The notes under the pieces are model-generated. The model was not told the DNA's origin and did no database searches. It worked only from the letters and a program-made list of their open reading frames with translations. A program made the position numbers and the translations under genes. Of a DNA stretch of 6,503 nt, positions 1-4,457 are shown piece after piece. Position 1 is the first letter of the stretch. The number at the start of each line of letters is the position of its first letter. Source of the DNA: Christensenellaceae bacterium (GTDB lineage Bacteria; Bacillota; Clostridia; Christensenellales; UBA1750); contig JAITTC010000242.1 of NCBI GenBank assembly GCA_031287285.1, positions 1 through 6,503 of the forward strand, read 5' to 3'.

Positions 1-963
1 GACGCCGCGCTCACCTGGCACCCGAGCGACGTCAACTCCATCACCACGGGCACGAACAACTCCAGCATTCAGGTCGAATATCAATACACTGGCGTGGCCT
101 CGCACGCGGCTGGCGACCCGGAATCCGGCCGCAGCGCGCTGGATGCCGTGGAGCTGATGAACATCGGCGTGCAGTTCCTGCGCGAGCACATGGCGGATCA
201 CGCCAGGGTGCATTACGCCATCACCGACGCGGGCGGCGATTCCGCAAACGTGGTGCAGCCGAGGGCGCGCGTGCTCTATATGGTGCGCTCCACCCAGGTG
301 AAGGAGGCTCTCGCGCTCCTCAAGCGCGTCGATAAGATCGCGGAGGCGGCCGCGATGATGACCGAAACCCGGCTCAAGCGCCGCTTTATCGACGGCACGG
401 CCAACACCATCTCGAACTTCACGCTCGAAAGGCTGCTTTTCGATAATTTCGAGCTCGTCGGCGCGCCAAGCTACACCAAGGAAGAAGAGGCATTCGCCCA
501 AAGCCTCACCGCCACCATCGAAAACGCCAAAAACGGCTTGCCGGGCCGAGGCCTGATCGACGGCAGCGAGATCACGGAAGAGGTTCGCAGGCTTTCATGC
601 GACGGAACAAAGCCCCTCAACGACTTCATCGTGCCCTACTTCCAATCGGGCAAGCAGTCGATGGGCTCCACCGACGTGGGCGATGTTTCCTGGCTCACGC
701 CCACGGCGCAATTCGTCACGGCCTGCTTTGCATCGAAGTCGCCGGGGCATTCCTGGCAGCAGGTCGCCTGCGGCAAAAGCTCCATCGCCCATAAGGGCCT
801 GCTCGCAGCCGGCAAGGTGCTGGCCGCTGCGGCCGTCGACCTTTTTGAAAACCCGGAAATTCTTAAAAAAGCCCGGGCGGAGTTTGCCGTGAACGCCAAA
901 GATGGCTATACCTGCCCGATTCCGCCGGACGCCAAACCAATCGCGATCGACGAGGACTTTTAA
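1..963 (+). CDS. abgB: AbgB-like M20 family amidohydrolase (5' end missing)
   Basis: The reading frame is open from the first base, so the gene begins outside the window; 320 residues are visible against roughly 480 in E. coli AbgB. The visible part starts with a Trp-His-Pro segment, then the dimerisation-domain motif SHAAGDPESGRSALDAVELM (about residues 34-53). Further on come GSTDVGDVSW and PGHSWQQVA, both typical of the p-aminobenzoyl-glutamate hydrolase B subunit branch of peptidase family M20; the PGHSW histidine matches the last metal ligand of the family. Known members hydrolyse amide bonds such as that of p-aminobenzoyl-glutamate in the cytoplasm, usually with a divalent metal. E. coli needs AbgA as partner; no partner is visible here, so the true substrate is uncertain and a general amidohydrolase or aminoacylase role is possible. 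The next gene follows after 39 nt without a terminator, suggesting co-transcription. Family assignment is confident; substrate is not. Confidence 0.9.
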   Translation, partial: DAALTWHPSDVNSITTGTNNSSIQVEYQYTGVASHAAGDPESGRSALDAVELMNIGVQFLREHMADHARVHYAITDAGGDSANVVQPRARVLYMVRSTQVKEALALLKRVDKIAEAAAMMTETRLKRRFIDGTANTISNFTLERLLFDNFELVGAPSYTKEEEAFAQSLTATIENAKNGLPGRGLIDGSEITEEVRRLSCDGTKPLNDFIVPYFQSGKQSMGSTDVGDVSWLTPTAQFVTACFASKSPGHSWQQVACGKSSIAHKGLLAAGKVLAAAAVDLFENPEILKKARAEFAVNAKDGYTCPIPPDAKPIAIDEDF

Positions 964-1002
964 GCCCGTATCTCCCCCGCGCCAGCACGAAGGAGGCCCA
1001 TC

Positions 1003-1647
1003 ATGAAAGCAATCGCCGTAAACGGCAGCCCCCGCAAGAACTTCAGCACCGCGCAGCTCTTAAATTCCGCTTTGGAAGGCGCGAAGGCCCATGGGGCGGA
1101 AACCGAAATCGTTCACCTGTATGACCTGAACTTCAAGGGCTGCGTCAGCTGCTTCAACTGCATGAAGGCAGACGGCTCCGGCATGTGGCATTGCGCCCAG
1201 AAAGACGATTTACAGCCGGTTTTAGATCGCATCATGCAGGCCGACGCCCTCTTCGTGGGTTCGCCCATCTATTGCGGCAACGTGACCGGCGAAATGCGCT
1301 GCTTCCTCGAAAGGCTCTCGTTCATGAACGGCAGCTACGACGGCCCCTTGGGCCCAAAGAGCGAAAACAACATCGCGGCCGCCTTTTTCTTCACCATGAA
1401 CGTGCGCGCGGAACAGGCCGAAAATGGCGGCTACCCGGCCATGTTCCAGCAGAACTTCAGCTTGCTTGGCAGCCTGAACGGCCCGAAGGAATACTATCTT
1501 TGCACCAATACCTGGCAGTTTGACGACTACTCCAAGTACATGAACAAGATCTTTCACATCGACGACAAGCGCGTCTGGCGAGAAGAGCAGTTCCCCAAGG
1601 ATCTGCAAAGCGCCTACGAAATCGGCCTTAACCTGCTCAAGCGGTAA
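1003..1647 (+). CDS. NAD(P)H-dependent FMN reductase / iron-sulfur flavoprotein-like protein
   Basis: A 214-residue flavodoxin-fold protein. The N-terminal beta strand runs into NGSPRKNFST (residues 7-16), the FMN-phosphate loop of this family. A cysteine cluster follows at C47, C50, C53 and C64, then a DD-L segment, GSPIYCGNVTGEMRCFLERL (about 87-106) and a helical C-terminus. Family members carry FMN and reduce quinones, nitro compounds or iron-sulfur partners with NAD(P)H; the iron-sulfur flavoproteins (Isf) bind a [4Fe-4S] cluster through CX2CX2CX4-7C. Here the last gap is ten residues, longer than that pattern, so cluster binding is possible but unproven. The ATG at 1003 has AGGAGG at 991-996 with ideal spacing. 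It lies 39 nt after the amidohydrolase gene in the same orientation, probably in one operon. A physiological substrate cannot be read from the sequence. Confidence 0.9.
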   Translation: MKAIAVNGSPRKNFSTAQLLNSALEGAKAHGAETEIVHLYDLNFKGCVSCFNCMKADGSGMWHCAQKDDLQPVLDRIMQADALFVGSPIYCGNVTGEMRCFLERLSFMNGSYDGPLGPKSENNIAAAFFFTMNVRAEQAENGGYPAMFQQNFSLLGSLNGPKEYYLCTNTWQFDDYSKYMNKIFHIDDKRVWREEQFPKDLQSAYEIGLNLLKR

Positions 1648-1674
1648 ATGCCCCGTTAAACCTTGATCTAAAAT

Positions 1675-1710
1675 GCACGGCAAGGCTTTACGAGTTCAGC
1701 CCTGCCGTGC
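1675..1710. repeat. Imperfect 11-bp inverted repeat over the yebC promoter
   Basis: GCACGGCAAGG (1675-1685) and CCCTGCCGTGC (1700-1710) pair at 10 of 11 positions around a 14-nt loop. The right arm abuts the -10 box of the yebC promoter and the likely -35 lies in the loop. It may be an operator, or a weak terminator for the upstream flavoprotein gene: the following TATACTCTTT is a poor T-tract. Both roles are inference. Confidence 0.5.
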
Positions 1711-1716
1711 TATACT
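1687..1716 (+). promoter_or_regulatory. Sigma-A type promoter of yebC
   Basis: TTTACG at 1687-1692 (four of six matches to TTGACA) is followed after 18 nt by TATACT at 1711-1716 (five of six matches to TATAAT). Transcription would start near 1723, giving a leader of about 32 nt before the yebC ATG. The boxes were found by eye. Confidence 0.55.
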
Positions 1717-1754
1717 CTTTGGGTTATAAAGCACATCCGGGAGGGGCTTGCAAT

Positions 1755-2492
1755 ATGTCAGGGCATTCCAAATGGGCCAACATCAAGCACAAAAAGGGCA
1801 AGGCGGACGCGGCGCGCGGCAAGATCTTCACCAAGCTCGGGCGCGAAATCGCAATCATCGTCCGCGCGGGCGGGCCCGACCCCGTTTCAAACTCCAAGCT
1901 GCGCGACGTCATCGCCAAGGCAAAGGCCAACAACATGCCGAACGATAACATCCAGCGCTCCATCAAGAAGGCAGCGGGCGAGGATGGCGGCGCGAACTAC
2001 GTCGAGATCAGCTACGAGGGCTACGGCCCGGCGGGGACCGCCATCATCGTGGACTGCATCACCGAAAACCGCAACCGCACCGCAGGCGACGTGCGCCATG
2101 CCTTTGAAAAGCACGGCGGCTCCCTGGGCGCGACGGGCTGCGTCAGCTACCTCTTCGATCGCAAGGGCGTCATCATCATCGAGGGCGAAAACCTCGATGA
2201 AGACGAGATCACCCTCGACGCCTTAGAGGCGGGCGCCGACGATGTGCAGCTCAGCGACAGCGTGTATGAGATCCTGACCGGCCCGAACGAGCTTTCCGCC
2301 GTCCGCGAGGCCTTAGAGGGCAAATACAGCCTTGCTTCCGCGCAGATCGACCAAATTCCCCAAAACACCGTCGCCCCGCAGGGGGAGGATCTCGAAAAGC
2401 TGCTCAAGATCATCGACATGCTCGACGATCTCGACGACGTAAACGAGGTCTTTCACAATGCCGAGCTTCCCGAGGAAGACGACGAGGACTAA
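1755..2492 (+). CDS. yebC: YebC/PmpR (TACO1) family protein
   Basis: A 245-residue protein of the normal family length. It opens with the hallmark MSGHSKWANIKHKKGKADA and continues through GKIFTKLGREI, NMPNDNIQRSIKKA, YEGYGPAGTAIIVDC, TENRNRTAGDVRHAF and GGSLGATGCVSYLF, all diagnostic of YebC. The C-terminus is very acidic (LPEEDDED). The family was long annotated as a transcriptional regulator (PmpR); later work on YebC and mitochondrial TACO1 points to a ribosome-associated role in translating difficult stretches such as polyproline. The ATG at 1755 is chosen because the family motif starts there and GGGAGGGG (1739-1746) sits 8 nt upstream; the in-frame GTG at 1707 overlaps the promoter and adds a non-conserved extension. 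It has its own promoter and terminator, so it is probably monocistronic. The frequent Bacillota neighbours ruvC/ruvA/ruvB are absent. Confidence 0.97.
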   Translation: MSGHSKWANIKHKKGKADAARGKIFTKLGREIAIIVRAGGPDPVSNSKLRDVIAKAKANNMPNDNIQRSIKKAAGEDGGANYVEISYEGYGPAGTAIIVDCITENRNRTAGDVRHAFEKHGGSLGATGCVSYLFDRKGVIIIEGENLDEDEITLDALEAGADDVQLSDSVYEILTGPNELSAVREALEGKYSLASAQIDQIPQNTVAPQGEDLEKLLKIIDMLDDLDDVNEVFHNAELPEEDDED

Positions 2493-2521
2493 CCCCTTTT
2501 GCCATCCCCCAAAGACCCAGG

Positions 2522-2549
2522 GCCTCGCGCTTTGCGCGGGGCTTTTTTT
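2522..2549 (+). terminator. Intrinsic terminator of yebC
   Basis: GCCTCGCGC (2522-2530) pairs with GCGCGGGGC (2534-2542), nine pairs including one G-U, around a TTT loop, followed directly by seven T. It begins 29 nt after the yebC stop. Confidence 0.92.
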
Positions 2550-2560
2550 ATGAAAAATCG

Positions 2561-2588
2561 TTTATGCGCCATAAAAATATGGTATAGT
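2561..2588 (+). promoter_or_regulatory. Extended -10 promoter of the TM1266/ECF unit
   Basis: TATAGT at 2583-2588 is preceded by TGG (2580-2582), the TGn extension that lets a promoter work with a weak -35. A poor -35 candidate, TTTATG (2561-2566), lies 16 nt upstream. It sits just after the yebC terminator in a locally AT-rich patch, which supports the call. Transcription would start near 2595. Confidence 0.55.
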
Positions 2589-2594
2589 ATTACA

Positions 2595-2762
2595 GAGGCA
2601 TTCAGCGGCGTTTTTCGCCGCCTTTGCCGCCATTTCATTGACGCCAAGGGTAACAAAATACCTCAGGCAGAGAGATAGAGGTGAGCGAGCATGAGATCCC
2701 CTTAAAGCGAGTTTCCTTCAGCCCCTTCACAAATCATGCGCGGCGAAAGGACTTGGTAACTC
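2595..2762 (+). promoter_or_regulatory. Long, probably structured 5' leader (candidate cis-regulatory RNA)
   Basis: About 168 nt separate the predicted transcription start from the TM1266-type gene. Visible structure: hairpin GCGGCG-TTTTT-CGCCGC (2605-2621); stem-loop 2643-2668, with GCC/GGC outside and GGGTA/TACCT (one G-U) inside around an ACAAAA loop; and a 6-bp helix GCATGA/TCATGC (2689-2694 with 2734-2739). CCTTTGCCGC (2621-2630) can also pair with GCGGC-G-AAAGG (2740-2750, one bulged G), which covers the ribosome binding site AAAGGA (2746-2751) and borders the first hairpin. This suggests two alternative folds controlling translation. No known riboswitch class is firmly recognised. Structures were found by eye without energy calculation. 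Confidence 0.35.
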
Positions 2763-3017
2763 ATGGAAAAACGCCTAGGCTTCGTGGGCATCGTCGTGGA
2801 GGATTTAAGCTCCTCCGAGCGAGTCAACCACATCATCGGCGACTATATGCGCCTGGTTCGGGGGCGCATGGGCATCCCCGATCAAGAAAACAAGCGCGGC
2901 GTCATCACCCTGATCATCGAAGGCAGCAACGACGAGATCGGCGCCTTCACCGGCAAGCTCGGCGCGCTTCCGGGCGTGAGCTGCAAGAGCCTTCTGGCCG
3001 CAAAACAAGGAGGATGA
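2763..3017 (+). CDS. TM1266-type putative iron-only hydrogenase system regulator
   Basis: An 84-residue protein matching the TM1266 family (TIGR03959), small ferredoxin-like/ACT-like proteins. Typical segments are KRLGFVGIVVED at the N-terminus, GRMGIP in the middle, the strand VITLIIEGSNDEIGAFTGKL and GVSCKS near the end. The family is named for its co-occurrence with [FeFe]-hydrogenase and its maturation proteins HydE, HydF and HydG; a regulatory role is presumed from the NikR/ACT-like fold rather than shown. No DNA-binding domain is visible. An in-frame TAA at 2757 precludes any upstream start, and AAAGGA (2746-2751) lies 11 nt before the ATG. The next gene begins 9 nt after its stop, so the two are almost certainly co-transcribed. 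No hydrogenase or maturase gene is in the window. Confidence 0.88.
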   Translation: MEKRLGFVGIVVEDLSSSERVNHIIGDYMRLVRGRMGIPDQENKRGVITLIIEGSNDEIGAFTGKLGALPGVSCKSLLAAKQGG

Positions 3018-3026
3018 CTTTAGGTT

Positions 3027-3569
3027 ATGACGAGCAAACAGATTCAGTTTATCACGCGCACGGCGGTGCTCCTGGCACTGACCCTGCTCTTCCAGCTTTC
3101 GCGCCCTCTCTTCCCCCCATCCGGCAACGCGGTTCCAAGCCTTGACTACGTGACCTATATCATCGGCACCCTGGTCAACCTCGGGCTCATCGTCGCGGCT
3201 GCCGGCGTCAATGTCTGGTCCTCGCTGATCATCGCGATCGTGGCTCCTATCATCGCCGTGATGCAAGGCCATTCGCAGCTGCCCATGATGGTGCCCGTCA
3301 TGCTCGGCAATGCGGTGGTTTCTGTTGGCGCGGCGCTTGGCTTCAAACCCGGCCGCCTCTGGATCGCCTTCCTCGCGGCTCCCGTCAAATACGCGGTGAT
3401 TGCCCTTGGAATGGCCTTCTTCATGCTCTTTCCCAAGACCGGGGCCCTTGCTCCCGCGCTGGCCACGGCCTTCTTTAACCACATCGTGCAGGTCGTCACC
3501 GCCGTGCTGGCCGTGATCGTCGCCCTGCCGGTGCTCGCCGCCCTTCGGCGCGCCCTGCACCTTAGTTAA
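3027..3569 (+). CDS. ECF transporter S component-like integral membrane protein
   Basis: A 180-residue, strongly hydrophobic protein with about six predicted membrane segments (roughly residues 10-27, 42-62, 63-80, 86-105, 109-133 and 148-172) and a short basic C-terminus (RRALHLS). Size, segment number and the pattern TAVLLALTLLFQLSRPLF near the N-terminus, with LGNAVVSVGAALGF and FLAAPVKYAVIALGM later, fit the substrate-binding S components of energy-coupling factor vitamin/metal transporters. Such S components work with a shared EcfA1-EcfA2-EcfT module, which is not encoded here, so this would be a group II orphan S component. The substrate cannot be told. AAGGAGG (3007-3013) lies inside the end of the preceding gene, 13 nt before the ATG, a long spacing; an in-frame stop at 3021 rules out an earlier start, so translation may be coupled to the upstream gene. 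Confidence 0.75.
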   Translation: MTSKQIQFITRTAVLLALTLLFQLSRPLFPPSGNAVPSLDYVTYIIGTLVNLGLIVAAAGVNVWSSLIIAIVAPIIAVMQGHSQLPMMVPVMLGNAVVSVGAALGFKPGRLWIAFLAAPVKYAVIALGMAFFMLFPKTGALAPALATAFFNHIVQVVTAVLAVIVALPVLAALRRALHLS

Positions 3570-3584
3570 GCGCTTGAATCGCCG

Positions 3585-3621
3585 AAAAGCAGGCCTCTTT
3601 CCCCTTTGAGGCCTGCTTTTT
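3585..3621 (+). terminator. Intrinsic terminator of the TM1266/ECF unit
   Basis: GCAGGCCTC (3589-3597) pairs perfectly with GAGGCCTGC (3608-3616) around a 10-nt loop, followed by five T. AAAA (3585-3588) before the stem lets the helix extend and gives a short T-run on the minus strand as well, so it may work in both directions. Confidence 0.92.
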
Positions 3622-3636
3622 GATGCTTTTTCTTTG

Positions 3637-3756
3637 TTAATGGCCTTTCGGGCAAAATCGGCAAGGCCCATCCCCATCCCATTCAGCGCTAAGCTCTTGA
3701 ATCTCAATCCAAGGCGCGCCCGCCGCCAATGCCTGGTTAAAAGCAATCGCTCCCAT
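3637..3756 (-). other. Possible 39-codon coding remnant between convergent terminators
   Basis: On the minus strand an ATG at 3756 opens 39 codons to a TAA at 3637. The translation begins MGAIAFNQALAAGAPWIEIQ and ends CRFCPKGH. The stretch AFNQALAAGAPWIEI resembles the segment after the ENT motif of glycerophosphodiester phosphodiesterases (AF-ALEAGAD-IEL type), but the catalytic HRG part that should precede it is absent. An in-frame stop lies immediately before the ATG, there is no Shine-Dalgarno, and the piece sits downstream of the SH3 gene's terminator. If coding, it is more likely a decayed fragment than a working gene; chance is a real alternative. The rest of the 3570-3822 gap holds only the two terminators. 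Confidence 0.18.
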
Positions 3757-3767
3757 CTATCGAATGC

Positions 3768-3799
3768 AAAAAGAAGCGGGCTCAAAAGCCCGCTTCTTT
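3768..3799 (-). terminator. Intrinsic terminator of the SH3-domain gene
   Basis: Read on the minus strand, AAAGAAGCGGGCT (3799-3787) pairs perfectly over 13 bp with AGCCCGCTTCTTT (3782-3770) around a 4-nt loop; the T-run continues to 3768. It begins 24 nt downstream of the stop at 3823. Confidence 0.9.
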
Positions 3800-3822
3800 G
3801 GATGCGCCTTTGCGCTAGCTGA

Positions 3823-4275
3823 TTAGAATTGCGGCAAAACGCGGCTCCAAACCGTTTCTTCCGGAGGAACCTTGCCGCCGTAAACATTGCCGAGCCAGCA
3901 TTCATCGATCGGCACGACAACGGGCTTCTTCACCGTCTTTGGGGCAGGCGCGGGCTTTGCGGGCGCATACTCGGCCCCGACGAAGAGGTAGCCCGTGTAA
4001 ACATAGCCCCTCGTCAGGTAACCGCTCAGGTAGGTTTCTACATAGGACCATTCGCCGATCTCAGCGAGGATGTTCACCCAGGTGCCCCTATGCAGCGACC
4101 CGATCTTCGCGGCCCTGGTGCTGGGCGCCGCGCGCAGGTTCAAGGAGCTCGCATCTACGAAGGCGGTATAGCCGCTGCCATACTCATAACGGGAGTGCGA
4201 GGAAGCGGAGGCAGTGCCAAGGCACAGCATAAGAACCAAGGCCAAAACGACCGAAAGAGCAAAAAATCTTTTCAT
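3823..4275 (-). CDS. Secreted SH3-domain protein
   Basis: A 150-residue exported protein. Residues 1-24 form a classical signal peptide: MKR, a long Leu/Val/Ala core and an ASA cleavage site before S25; there is no proper lipobox at C18. Residues about 39-98 are a bacterial SH3 domain of the SH3_3 kind, with SSLNLRAAPST, GSLHRGTWVNIL, EWSYVE and the closing GYVYTGYLF. A Pro/Ala/Lys-rich linker (104-122) leads to a short tail of unknown role with the only mature-part cysteine, C126. Such domains usually bind peptidoglycan or cell-wall peptides, so a cell-envelope role is likely; no catalytic domain is present. AAAGGGG (4295-4289) lies 13 nt before this ATG but 7 nt before an in-frame GTG at 4281, so the protein may start two codons earlier. 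It has its own promoter and terminator downstream of ftsZ. Confidence 0.82.
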   Translation of the reverse strand: MKRFFALSVVLALVLMLCLGTASASSHSRYEYGSGYTAFVDASSLNLRAAPSTRAAKIGSLHRGTWVNILAEIGEWSYVETYLSGYLTRGYVYTGYLFVGAEYAPAKPAPAPKTVKKPVVVPIDECWLGNVYGGKVPPEETVWSRVLPQF

Positions 4276-4344
4276 GCGCACGGAAATACCCCTTTCTTGC
4301 CGCCAGCCAGCGGCCATGATTCGCGATTCCCTGAGCCAGGAAGC

Positions 4345-4394
4345 ACGATACCACGTTTTAGACGTATTGTAACAAAGTTGTTTCTAAAGCGCAA
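4345..4394 (-). promoter_or_regulatory. Promoter region of the SH3-domain gene (two candidate promoters)
   Basis: Two overlapping candidates are seen on the minus strand. One has TTGCGC (4394-4389), a 17-nt spacer and TACAAT (4371-4366). The other has GTTACA (4373-4368), a 17-nt spacer and an extended -10, TGG-TATCGT, with the hexamer at 4350-4345. Either would give a leader of roughly 60-85 nt. They lie between the ftsZ terminator and the gene, so the gene is probably transcribed independently of ftsAZ. Confidence 0.5.
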
Positions 4395-4415
4395 GCGGAA
4401 TCCGCCCCAAATATT

Positions 4416-4453
4416 AAAAAAACTCCCATTGGACTTAATTTCCAATGGGAGTT
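4416..4453 (-). terminator. Intrinsic terminator of ftsZ
   Basis: On the minus strand AACTCCCATTGGA (4453-4441) pairs perfectly over 13 bp with TCCAATGGGAGTT (4433-4421) around a 7-nt loop, and the T-run extends to 4416. It begins only 4 nt after the ftsZ stop, so the operon ends here. Confidence 0.95.
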
Positions 4454-4457
4454 GGAT

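Noticed and set aside
1222..1683. A 153-codon minus-strand frame opposite the flavoprotein gene
   Set aside because: The plus-strand frame has the flavodoxin motif and a perfect Shine-Dalgarno; the minus frame has neither and crosses the palindrome region.
1707..1754. Upstream GTG start for yebC at 1707
   Set aside because: It overlaps the predicted -10 box and adds sixteen non-conserved residues before the invariant MSGHSKW start.
2691..2762. Lysine, M-box or THF riboswitch in the leader
   Set aside because: Short matches such as AGAGGTG and GGTGAG occur, but the other conserved core elements of these classes are absent.
2681..3145. A 154-codon plus-strand frame starting with GTG
   Set aside because: It overlaps the TM1266-type gene and the ECF gene in another frame, is rich in Arg/His/Pro as shadow frames of high-GC genes are, and matches no family I know.
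2805..3920. A 371-codon minus-strand frame
   Set aside because: It runs antisense through two well-supported plus-strand genes and both terminators, and its product is a low-complexity His/Arg/Gly/Asp-rich shadow sequence.
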